Below, one piece after another: positions 1 to 7,708 of a DNA stretch of 14,228 nucleotides. How positions within the stretch are numbered: position 1 is the stretch's first letter; each line of letters begins with the position of its first letter. The notes beneath the pieces were generated by a model. It had not been told where the DNA came from. It was given only the letters and a program-made list of their open reading frames with translations, and made no database searches. The position numbers and the translations under genes were made by a program. Source of the stretch: an uncultured Propionibacteriaceae bacterium (GTDB taxonomy: Bacteria > Actinomycetota > Actinomycetes > Propionibacteriales > Propionibacteriaceae); NCBI GenBank assembly GCA_947038745.1, contig CAMQXE010000007.1, forward strand, positions 1 through 14,228, given 5' to 3'.

Positions 1-2446
1 TACCCCAGATAACTGCAAGATTTTTAGTAGTTCTGATTTAGTGTGGGGAATGCGCGAATCGTTTGTAGATTTTATTGATAGCAAGATAGAGCCTATAGCT
101 GGGGAAGATAAGTGGCAGCTCAAAGGCGTCACTAAAGATGCTGATGGAATCCATTGGAGTAATGCTCGCGGCACATGGGATGCTGCCACGGGTGTTGGCG
201 ATATGACTTTTACTGGTACCTTGCGAGTCAAGGGGGCTATAATGGGAATCAACTTTGAGCTAGTTTTAACTGATCCCGTTCTGCATATTGATAATAATGG
301 CGTGACGCTACATTTCACTCACGTAGTTGCTGGTAAGACAGATTTATCTGGCGTAAATGTGGAATATGACAATGCTTATATGCTTGATTTGCCACGTTCT
401 GCCGTCACTGTGACAAACAATCGTCTCACTATTTCAAAAGCGGCAGTTAGTCTGAATCCTGCATCAAGTCCGATCTTTATGAATATGTATGATGCTGGAG
501 TCTATGGCGAGATGGCTCCGCTGAGCTTGGATCTTGCTCTCGATGGACAACCCTGCAATGCAGCACCTGCTCCGCAGCCGAAACCAGCGCCAGCACCGCA
601 GCCAGCTCCGAAACCAGATCCCAAACCAATCGCTGGGATTATTGCTCAGCCAGTAGCAGAGAAAGAGAAAGTTGTCTGTGCCACTGATCCAAACCGTCGT
701 GGCATGGAACAAGGCACCCTAAGCTGGGGCGTCACCAAGACCTTCCAGGCCGCACTGCAGAACGTGGGCAAAGGCGGCTGGGATCTATCTGGTGCAAGCT
801 ACGGCGGTGGCACCTTCACCTGGAACTCAGGAAGCGGTAGCTACAACGTCGCCGCTGGTACTGGCCGACTCGATATGCCAGGTGTTGTTCGGTTCCACGG
901 CTTTAGCGGAGTTCTTGATCTTCGCCTCAACCAGCCATCGCTAGTTTTTACTGGCAAAGGCAGCGCAAATCTTGAAGCAGATATCACCTCGAATGATATG
1001 CAAGGTAAGCAGCATGTTTACGGGCGCATCGTCATTGCTCATGTTGATACCAGTTCGATGCTGATTACGGGAGACCACATTCAGCTAGATGGTGCAACAG
1101 TAACTATGGCAGCAAGCAAAGAAGCGTTCGATGCCTTTGCTGGATTCCTAGCTGCTGGCAAGGTACTTGATCCGCTCTCGATCTCTGCGACGCTGACCAC
1201 AATTACAACGTGCCACGATAGCCAAGGTCGTCTAGTTACTGCTGACGGCAAGCTACTTGCTGGTACTGGTGGACCAGCTGCAACGCTACTGATCTTCGGA
1301 ATGTTGTTTGTCTTGGGCGGTGCGCTTCTTTTATGGCGCACTTGCTCTGGGCGAGCAGCACAGACACGCCGTGGAGCCGCCAGCTTTCGCAGCAGCGCGA
1401 CATTAGCAACGTGTGCAGTAGTACTGCTATCGGGCTGTCAAGCTGCTACCACGACAGCTGGAACTTCACCAAGCTCTGCTGAAACCAGCGCTGCAGCAGC
1501 GAGTGCAACCTCAAGTGCACCTCGTAAAGACCCACGTACGATCACTGGCGAGAGCAGCGTTACTGAACTTGGTGACGTAGAACCTGCCGCTGAGAATGTA
1601 AAACCAGCACTTCCGGTCACCCTTACAGATGATCGTGGACGTAATGTGACAGTTAGCGATGTTTCTCGGATCATCACTCTTGATATCACGGGAACCTTGA
1701 GCCGTACCGTTGCCGGTCTAGGCCTTGGCAAGAACATTGTTGGACGCGCTGTTACCTCTACAGAGCCAGCCCTAGCGGCTCTCCCTGTAGTCAGCCGCGG
1801 TCCTGCGGTCAATGCGGAAACTGTCATCTCGTTAAATCCGACGGTGGTCTTGACCGACGCCTCAATTGGGCCAGAGGACACGCTCAAGCAGATTGAACAG
1901 GCTGGTATTGCGGTGGTCTATGTGACTCAGGCCAGTACTGCCACAGAGATCTCAGCCAAGTTCAAGGCAATCGGGCACATCCTTGGCGTTGAAGCAGCAG
2001 GCGCTGCTCTGGCTGAGCGCACAGCACACGAGATCGAGCAGATCACTACTAAGGTGAGCTCGATCAAACCAGACAAGCCACTACGTGGAGTTTTCCTCTA
2101 CGCGCGTGGAAGTGGGGTATTCCTCATTGTCGGCAAGGAACATACTGCATCTTTCTTTGATGGTTTAGGAGTGCAGGATATGGCCAATGAGCAAGGCGTA
2201 ACCAGCATGATGCCGGCTACTGCAGAGGCACTCGCAGCGATGGACCCCGAGGTTATTTTCGTCATGCGTGATGCATTGACTACAGCTGGTGGTGTTGATG
2301 GTCTGCTTGCCAAGCCAGGTATAAATCAGACAACTGCTGGAGAGAAGCGTCGCATCATCATCATTCCTGATGGCCAGGCGTTGTCCCGCGGACCACAATA
2401 CGGTCAGAACCTTGGTCTGGTGTCCCAGGCTTTGTACGGATTGTGA
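1..2446 (+). CDS. HtaA-HtaA-TM-HmuT fusion: heme surface receptor joined to heme-binding lipoprotein (5' partial)
   Basis: The frame runs open to the left edge, so the true start and any signal peptide lie outside; a GTG at 41 is internal, because the HtaA opening (LVWGMRESF) begins just before it. Numbered from that GTG: HtaA domain 1 at about 1-173; a Pro/Ala/Lys linker at 174-196; HtaA domain 2 from about 225 (LSWGVTKTF) to 400; a membrane helix at 413-432; a short Arg-rich loop; a second hydrophobic stretch ending in lipobox LSGC (Cys466); a Ser/Ala/Thr-rich spacer; and a full HmuT/FecB-type binding protein at about 535-801. HtaA proteins bind heme or hemoglobin at the cell surface, and HmuT delivers heme to HmuUV. 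Corynebacteria encode these as separate adjacent genes; here the frame is continuous, with no ATG, GTG or TTG between the helix and the lipobox. The stop overlaps the permease start. Domain calls are firm; heme as ligand is inferred. Confidence 0.85.
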   Translation, partial: TPDNCKIFSSSDLVWGMRESFVDFIDSKIEPIAGEDKWQLKGVTKDADGIHWSNARGTWDAATGVGDMTFTGTLRVKGAIMGINFELVLTDPVLHIDNNGVTLHFTHVVAGKTDLSGVNVEYDNAYMLDLPRSAVTVTNNRLTISKAAVSLNPASSPIFMNMYDAGVYGEMAPLSLDLALDGQPCNAAPAPQPKPAPAPQPAPKPDPKPIAGIIAQPVAEKEKVVCATDPNRRGMEQGTLSWGVTKTFQAALQNVGKGGWDLSGASYGGGTFTWNSGSGSYNVAAGTGRLDMPGVVRFHGFSGVLDLRLNQPSLVFTGKGSANLEADITSNDMQGKQHVYGRIVIAHVDTSSMLITGDHIQLDGATVTMAASKEAFDAFAGFLAAGKVLDPLSISATLTTITTCHDSQGRLVTADGKLLAGTGGPAATLLIFGMLFVLGGALLLWRTCSGRAAQTRRGAASFRSSATLATCAVVLLSGCQAATTTAGTSPSSAETSAAAASATSSAPRKDPRTITGESSVTELGDVEPAAENVKPALPVTLTDDRGRNVTVSDVSRIITLDITGTLSRTVAGLGLGKNIVGRAVTSTEPALAALPVVSRGPAVNAETVISLNPTVVLTDASIGPEDTLKQIEQAGIAVVYVTQASTATEISAKFKAIGHILGVEAAGAALAERTAHEIEQITTKVSSIKPDKPLRGVFLYARGSGVFLIVGKEHTASFFDGLGVQDMANEQGVTSMMPATAEALAAMDPEVIFVMRDALTTAGGVDGLLAKPGINQTTAGEKRRIIIIPDGQALSRGPQYGQNLGLVSQALYGL
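563..628 (+). repeat. Pro-Ala-Gln/Lys-rich linker repeat inside the HtaA-HmuT fusion
   Basis: Residues 174-196 (numbered from GTG at 41) alternate proline with Ala, Gln, Lys and Asp, in PAPQP and PAPKP units. It separates the two HtaA domains and looks like an extended spacer typical of Gram-positive wall-spanning proteins. Confidence 0.6.
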
Positions 2447-3528
2447 TGTCGAATAATGCAGTAACCACGAAGACGGCCGTCGAGCCCAGCCCACAGCTGG
2501 TGCTGGCTCGACGCGCCCGTCTCCGGGTGTTAGTGACGATCATGTTGATCGTGCTTCTCATCGGAGCAGTTTTATTTTCAATCGCTGTCGGGCAATATGC
2601 AATGTCTCCTGCTGAGATCTGGCAGGTTATTAAAGGCGCTGTCGGTGGAGAGACTAGTTCACGTAGTTCACGAGTCTTACTCCAGATTCGGGCTCCTCGG
2701 GTCGCTCTGAGTCTGCTTGTCGGTGCAGCCTTGGGGATGGCTGGAGCATTACTACAAGCTCTCTTTGCTAATCCGCTAGCGGATCCTGGTGTCATCGGTG
2801 TTTCTTCAGGTGCGGCTCTTGGTGCAGCGGTTGCTTTAGCAATTGGCTGGGCTCCGTTCGGAGAAGCAACCGTTGCAATAGCGGCAATTGTTGCTGGTTT
2901 GGCTACCACTTTGACGCTGTACCGGCTGGCTCGAGGCCCGCGCGGTGTCCGAACGTTATCGCTATTGCTGATGGGTATCGCAGTGAACGCTTTAGCCGGC
3001 GCAGGTATCTCTATCGCCGTATTCTTCTCATCGTCAGCTACTCGCGACCAGATCGTCTTTTGGCAGATGGGTTCGCTCAACGGAACTATGTGGCCGTCGG
3101 TAGTTGTGGTGGCGGTACTCGTAGCACTGGGATCTATTGGAGCGGTGGCTGTTAGCCGCAAGATTGATGTGCTTGCTCTTGGTGAACGGTCTGCTTTTCA
3201 TGCAGGTGTAGATGTGCGACGGCTCCGGCTTGTCACGATTATTGTTGCAGCGGTTCTCACTGCTGCCGCTGTGAGTTTCGCTGGAATTATCTCCTTCGTC
3301 GGTCTGGTAGTACCGCATGCGTTACGGCTGGCAGTAGGCCCAAGAAACCGATGGCTGATACCGCTGTCAGGAATTGGTGGTGCGTTGCTGGTCTGTCTTG
3401 CCGATATCGCGTCCCGCAACCTCTTACGTGGCGTGGATATGCCTATCGGTATCTTTACCGCTGTCGTTGGCGCCCCGACCTTCTTTCTCTTGTTACGCCA
3501 TAGCTTGAATCATGGAGCAACACGATGA
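2446..3528 (+). CDS. hmuU: Heme ABC transporter permease HmuU (FecCD/BtuC family)
   Basis: A 360-residue polytopic membrane protein of the FecCD/BtuC permease family, which forms the homodimeric channel for iron-chelate, heme and B12 importers. After a charged N terminus there are about ten hydrophobic helices. Family landmarks are the ANPLADPGVIGVSSGAALGA stretch near residue 110, a GxISFVGLVVPH stretch preceding the ATPase-coupling region, and a C-terminal MPIGIFTAVVGAPTFFLLL segment. Its position directly after the HmuT moiety and before a matching ATPase defines the heme importer. The ATG at 2446 shares a base with the upstream TGA; a GTG at 2443, one codon earlier, is an equally coupled alternative. 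The ribosome site is weak, so translation probably depends on coupling. Heme as substrate is inferred from context. Confidence 0.9.
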   Translation: MSNNAVTTKTAVEPSPQLVLARRARLRVLVTIMLIVLLIGAVLFSIAVGQYAMSPAEIWQVIKGAVGGETSSRSSRVLLQIRAPRVALSLLVGAALGMAGALLQALFANPLADPGVIGVSSGAALGAAVALAIGWAPFGEATVAIAAIVAGLATTLTLYRLARGPRGVRTLSLLLMGIAVNALAGAGISIAVFFSSSATRDQIVFWQMGSLNGTMWPSVVVVAVLVALGSIGAVAVSRKIDVLALGERSAFHAGVDVRRLRLVTIIVAAVLTAAAVSFAGIISFVGLVVPHALRLAVGPRNRWLIPLSGIGGALLVCLADIASRNLLRGVDMPIGIFTAVVGAPTFFLLLRHSLNHGATR

Positions 3529-4322
3529 CTACAACGATTGGGCTTGAAGTCCACGATGTCCACGTCGAATTGGGCGGGCGCAGCATCGTAACCGGTGCTA
3601 ATCTCCAAATCCCGTATGGACAGTTGACGGTGATGATTGGACCGAATGGTGCCGGTAAATCGACACTCCTCGATGTGCTTTCTGGGTCAGCGACGCCACA
3701 GCAAGGTGAGGTGTTTTGTGATGGCAAGCCGCTGTCTTCGTACACGGCTTCACAGTTAGCCCGTAGACGGGCTGTCATGCTTCAAGATACAACGGTGGCG
3801 TTCTCTTATCCGGTGCGCGAAGTCGTGGCAATGGGGTGCCAAGGCGATGACGAACAAGCTCGTATAGCTGTTGATGAGGCGCTAGCCCTACTCAAGATTG
3901 AGCATCTACAGGCTCGCGACGTGATGACGCTTTCTGGTGGTGAGCGCGCCAGGGTAGCAATGGCGCGAGTGGTAGCTCAGGGTGCAGAGATTTTGCTTCT
4001 AGACGAGCCAACAGCAGCTCTGGATATCGGACATCAAGAGCATGTCATGACAGTTTGTAAAAACTTAGCGGAGGCAGGTAAAGCCGTTTTAGCGATCGTG
4101 CATGATCTAGACCTAGCTTTTGCGCATGCAGATCGGGTGGCAATTCTGGTAGATGGTCGGATAGACCGGGTTGGTTCGGTAGATGAAATGCGTAATTCGC
4201 AGTTACTTACAGATACCTATGGCTGGCCAGTAGATGTACTTCAGCATGGGCAGCGGCAGCGGGTATTGCCACGTCGCGGCGAACCAGATCACCAGGCCGA
4301 GCTTGAGGAGCGATTATCGTGA
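3525..4322 (+). CDS. hmuV: Heme ABC transporter ATP-binding protein HmuV
   Basis: A 265-residue cytoplasmic ATPase that would power heme import through HmuU. All ABC motifs are intact: Walker A GPNGAGKS at 39-46, Q-loop Gln87, signature LSGGE at 136-140, Walker B ILLLDEP at 156-162 with catalytic Glu161, and H-loop His193. Length and motif spacing match the FepC/BtuD/HmuV class. The ATG overlaps the hmuU stop (ATGA), and the stop overlaps the GTG of the next gene (GTGA). The last 25 or so residues are charged and Arg/Glu-rich and look nonessential. It could serve another iron chelate, but the HtaA-HmuT gene upstream makes heme the best guess. Confidence 0.92.
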   Translation: MTTTIGLEVHDVHVELGGRSIVTGANLQIPYGQLTVMIGPNGAGKSTLLDVLSGSATPQQGEVFCDGKPLSSYTASQLARRRAVMLQDTTVAFSYPVREVVAMGCQGDDEQARIAVDEALALLKIEHLQARDVMTLSGGERARVAMARVVAQGAEILLLDEPTAALDIGHQEHVMTVCKNLAEAGKAVLAIVHDLDLAFAHADRVAILVDGRIDRVGSVDEMRNSQLLTDTYGWPVDVLQHGQRQRVLPRRGEPDHQAELEERLS

Positions 4323-5971
4323 AGCGAGATCGGCGACGTCGCATCACCAGTGATGCTGGGCAACGTACAGTTTTTATGGTTGCCGGTATTCGGATCGGAA
4401 GGGCGCTTGGGACCGGATTAGTGCTGGTCGGCCTCGCACATTTATTGTCACAAAATATGCAAGGCCAGCCACCTCGACTCAGCGCACTTGTACTACCGAT
4501 TACAGGCATAGTATTCGCGGTGTTCTGTTCTGCGGCAGAGATCATGGTAGGTGGTCGAGGTGCTAGATCCGAGGAATCACGATTGCGGCAACGATTGCTC
4601 CGTTCGGTTTTCTCTCGGCCAGGTATCGGGCGTGATGACGGTTCCAGTGCTCGCACCGTGACGTTGATGACAGATAGCATCGAACGGGCCTGTGAGTTTC
4701 GACAGGTATTTTGGGGCGCCACGGTTGCAGCGTTGCTTGTTCCCGTAGTCACTGCGATCATCGTGGCTTTGGCTATTGATCGGTTTGTTGGCTTAGTCAT
4801 GGTGGGTCTATACCCGCTAGTTCCGGCAATGATCGTGGGTTTTATGCGGCTCTTTCGAGGCCGTTCGAGGGCTTCTCATCAGCAGCGTGGACGGTTGGCT
4901 TCGCGCTATATGGACGCTTTGCGCAACCTTGGTTTGATTCGGCTGCATGGGGCTGGGCCACGTGTTGAGTCCGAGCTACGTGAGCAGGGAGAAAAGAACC
5001 GGCTTGCGATTATGCGGCTCCTGGCTGGTAACCAAGTGGTCATTATTGTTGTTGATGGACTTTTCTCATTGGTTTTGGTGGCTGCGGCAGCAGTTTTGGC
5101 GACATTGCAGTTACGGGCTGGGCAATTGGATCTTGCAGCTACATTGTCCATCGTTTTGCTGACTGTGTTGCTATTGGAACCGCTGGAACAAGTAGCAGCT
5201 TTCTTCTACATCGGTATGGGTGGGATAGCTGCCGAGAAGGCGCTTGGGAAGGCACTTGCCACACCAACGTCGCACAATGCCGTTGAGCTAAATGCCGCTG
5301 CTACCACCGATGCTGATTCAGCTGCTGTAGTTCTCTGCGATGTTTCCTGCGGCTATGACGGGCGCGCGGTGCTATCCGATGTTGATGTCAATGTCCCAGA
5401 AGGAGCTCGGGTTGCGGTAGTTGGCCGTAGCGGAGCTGGGAAATCAACGCTTTTAGCAGTACTTGCTGGACGCTGCCAACCTTTAGCTGGGAGCGGTCGG
5501 GTAGCAGGTGTACCGCTAGGGGAGAAGCTAGCGTTGCGGAGGCAAAGCGCTATTCTGAGCCAACGTACCTGGCTTTTTAGCGGAACTATTGCCGATAATC
5601 TGCGTTTAGCTTTGCCAACGGCAAGCGCAGCTCAGATGTGGGCTGCGTTGGAGCAGGCTGATCTCGCTGACGACGTACGTCTGATGCCGCAGCAACTAGA
5701 TAGTGACGTTGGCGAGCGAGGTAGTCACCTATCCGGCGGGCAGGCACAGCGATTGGCATTAGCTCGGGCGCTATTGTCTCAGCGTCCAGTCTTGTTGCTA
5801 GATGAACCTACTGCTCATATTGATCGAGATTCCGAACGCCGCATCATAGAGGCGGTTGAACGTCTTGGTCGGCAGAAGACCGTAGTGATGTCTACCCACC
5901 GGCTCGCGCTGACTAACGGCGTTGATCAGTTGTGGCGGGTAGAAGCCGGACACGTTGAGGTTGCTTCATGA
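4319..5971 (+). CDS. ABC-exporter-type half-transporter, CydD-like (first of a pair)
   Basis: A 550-residue fusion of an N-terminal transmembrane domain (about six helices between residues 18 and 300) and a C-terminal nucleotide-binding domain. The ATPase is complete: Walker A GRSGAGKS at 369-376, Q-loop in LSQRTWLFSG, signature LSGGQ at 471-475, Walker B VLLLDEP at 491-497 with Glu496, and H-loop His527. The architecture matches CydD/CydC and other heterodimeric exporters. CydDC of Escherichia coli supports cytochrome bd assembly and has been linked to thiol export and heme transport; IrtAB-type proteins use the same fold for siderophore import. The GTG start overlaps the hmuV stop and the end overlaps the next start, which ties it to heme uptake. 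The substrate cannot be read from sequence. Confidence 0.85.
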   Translation: MKRDRRRRITSDAGQRTVFMVAGIRIGRALGTGLVLVGLAHLLSQNMQGQPPRLSALVLPITGIVFAVFCSAAEIMVGGRGARSEESRLRQRLLRSVFSRPGIGRDDGSSARTVTLMTDSIERACEFRQVFWGATVAALLVPVVTAIIVALAIDRFVGLVMVGLYPLVPAMIVGFMRLFRGRSRASHQQRGRLASRYMDALRNLGLIRLHGAGPRVESELREQGEKNRLAIMRLLAGNQVVIIVVDGLFSLVLVAAAAVLATLQLRAGQLDLAATLSIVLLTVLLLEPLEQVAAFFYIGMGGIAAEKALGKALATPTSHNAVELNAAATTDADSAAVVLCDVSCGYDGRAVLSDVDVNVPEGARVAVVGRSGAGKSTLLAVLAGRCQPLAGSGRVAGVPLGEKLALRRQSAILSQRTWLFSGTIADNLRLALPTASAAQMWAALEQADLADDVRLMPQQLDSDVGERGSHLSGGQAQRLALARALLSQRPVLLLDEPTAHIDRDSERRIIEAVERLGRQKTVVMSTHRLALTNGVDQLWRVEAGHVEVAS

Positions 5972-7662
5972 ATCCAGATATTGAGCCGAGTCTTCCGCGA
6001 CTTATACGTTGGATGACCGGGATCACGCGACCTGTACATGCTCCATTACTAGTTTCAGCAGTGATGCGGATCGTACATTTGATCGGCAACATCGCCATGC
6101 TTGGATTGGCTTGTGGCGGTGTCATTATGGTGGCCCAAGGGCGTTGGAGCCTGACGTCTTGGGGGATGGGCCTCCTCGCAGTTGCTGCAATAAAAGCCTC
6201 ATGCGCGTATTTCGAGCAGCTTACGGGTCATTACGTGGCATTCAAAGCGTTAGAGCTGTTGCGGACCCATGCTTTCGCAGCGCTTTGGCCAGCGGCCCCA
6301 GCGGTGCTTCAGGAGGAACGTAGCGGTGATCTTTTCACCAGCCTTACTCGAGACATTGATCGTATTGAGGTGGTTTATGCTCACACGTTTGCTCCATTAA
6401 TAGCGGCATTTGTGGTACCTGGAGCGGTATTAATTGGTACAGGCTTCTGTGTTAGTTGGCTTGTGGTTGCAGTCCCTGCTCTATGTATGGTGGTTCTTAG
6501 CTGCGGCTTATTATTGGTGGGAACTCGGGCCAGTATGGCATCGACTGCAAGAACTTTGGAGCTACGTCGTGATCTTGCCCAGCACGTGACAGATTCAGTG
6601 TTCGGAGCGGAAGAGGTAACCAGCTACGGCCGTGAAAACGACCGGCTCACTGCGATGGGGGAACTCGACGCTGCAGTGGGGCAGGCTGCTGCTGTAGCTC
6701 GTCGTCACGTTGCCGTTAAGGCTGCGCTCACAACGGGGGCTAGCTTGATTGCAACTATGTGGATTGCCTATATCGGGCTGTGGCAAGGGCTAGATCTGGC
6801 TCTTGTCTGTGCTCTAACAGCGGGATCGCTGAAACTGTCTGAGGGGCCTGCCGGTCTGCGTGATGCCGTTAGCTACTTAGACCATTCGTTTGCGGCTGCC
6901 CGTCGGATGTGGCGGTTATGTAATCGTCCATTGCGGGTTCCTGATGAAGGGCAGACGAGTTTGCCTAGCGGTGCATTGGCAGTGGAATGGGAGAACGTTA
7001 GTTACCGCTACCCAGAATCTACTCGTGATGCTGTAAAGCAGGTAAGCATTAAGGTTCCAGCGGGCAGTCATGCAGTGATCATGGGCAATAGCGGCTCAGG
7101 TAAGTCATCGTTAGTGCAACTACTGCAACGATGGGATGATCCCACAAGCGGCACGGTACTTCTTGGTGGTATTCCTGTTACTCAGATTCCTTTGGACGAG
7201 CTACGTCATGCAGTGGTCTTTGTCAGCCAACGAGTTGATTTGCTTTGCACGAGTATTGCGGAGAACCTTCGTTTAGGGAATCCGCAGGCGAGTGAGGCTG
7301 ATCTATGGGAAGCACTTGCAGCGGTTGAGATGGAAGCTGAAATTGCTGCCACGGCTGATGGCTTAGACACGCAAGTAGGCGAGGCTGGTACTGGGCTATC
7401 GGGCGGTCAGGCTCAGCGGCTCTCGCTTGCGCGAGCATTACTCATGAAGCCACGAGTTCTTGTGCTTGACGAGTTCACCTCCAGCATTAATCCAGAGTTG
7501 GAAGCTCAAATCCGGATGAACCTACGACGTTGTTGCCCGAATGTGACCATGGTTGAGGTCTCGCATGGCAGTGAGCATATGGTTGATGCTGACCAGATCG
7601 TGCTCCTTGATGCCGGACAGCGTGTCGCTGCTGAAGCCGAAGAACGTGTCCCCCTGGCCTAA
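5968..7662 (+). CDS. ABC-exporter-type half-transporter, CydC-like (second of a pair)
   Basis: A 564-residue half-transporter that should dimerise with the preceding gene product. About six membrane helices precede an ATPase domain with Walker A GNSGSGKS at 373-380, Q-loop in VSQRVDLL, signature LSGGQ at 477-481, Walker B VLVLDEF at 497-503 with Glu502, and H-loop His533. Phe503 replaces the usual Pro after the catalytic Glu, and the D-loop reads SSIN rather than the usual form with Asp. Both sites still look able to hydrolyse ATP, unlike many heterodimeric exporters with one dead site. The ATG overlaps the upstream stop (ATGA). It is the last gene of the heme block; only 18 bases separate it from the convergent helicase gene. 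Export versus import, and substrate, are unknown. Confidence 0.85.
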   Translation: MNPDIEPSLPRLIRWMTGITRPVHAPLLVSAVMRIVHLIGNIAMLGLACGGVIMVAQGRWSLTSWGMGLLAVAAIKASCAYFEQLTGHYVAFKALELLRTHAFAALWPAAPAVLQEERSGDLFTSLTRDIDRIEVVYAHTFAPLIAAFVVPGAVLIGTGFCVSWLVVAVPALCMVVLSCGLLLVGTRASMASTARTLELRRDLAQHVTDSVFGAEEVTSYGRENDRLTAMGELDAAVGQAAAVARRHVAVKAALTTGASLIATMWIAYIGLWQGLDLALVCALTAGSLKLSEGPAGLRDAVSYLDHSFAAARRMWRLCNRPLRVPDEGQTSLPSGALAVEWENVSYRYPESTRDAVKQVSIKVPAGSHAVIMGNSGSGKSSLVQLLQRWDDPTSGTVLLGGIPVTQIPLDELRHAVVFVSQRVDLLCTSIAENLRLGNPQASEADLWEALAAVEMEAEIAATADGLDTQVGEAGTGLSGGQAQRLSLARALLMKPRVLVLDEFTSSINPELEAQIRMNLRRCCPNVTMVEVSHGSEHMVDADQIVLLDAGQRVAAEAEERVPLA

Positions 7663-7676
7663 CCTCTGCTTTATCG

Positions 7677-7708
7677 CCCCTCAACCTTCATATGCAAGGG
7701 CTAAGGGG
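7677..7708. terminator. Nested inverted repeat at the convergent junction, possible bidirectional terminator
   Basis: CCCCT (7677-7681) pairs with AGGGG (7704-7708), and inside it CCTT (7685-7688) pairs with AAGG (7696-7699). It spans the end of the helicase gene, just after the CydC-like gene. No T-run follows on either strand, so intrinsic termination is only a possibility. Confidence 0.25.

Noticed and set aside
41..55. GTG at 41 (and ATG at 50) as the true start of the HtaA-HmuT gene
   Set aside because: The in-frame codons stay open to base 2, and the HtaA domain opening begins before the GTG; there is no signal peptide after it, so the gene starts outside the window.
1438..1887. Long minus-strand reading frame opposite the HmuT moiety
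   Set aside because: Low-complexity Val/Ala/Ser/Thr/Arg product with no motif, opposite well-supported coding sequence; a shadow frame.
2361..3161. 266-residue minus-strand frame opposite hmuU
   Set aside because: Thr/Ala/Pro/Ser-rich with no recognisable domain; the plus-strand permease has all family landmarks.
4207..4800. 197-residue minus-strand frame opposite hmuV and the CydD-like gene
   Set aside because: Composition typical of an antisense shadow; crosses a junction of two convincing plus-strand genes.
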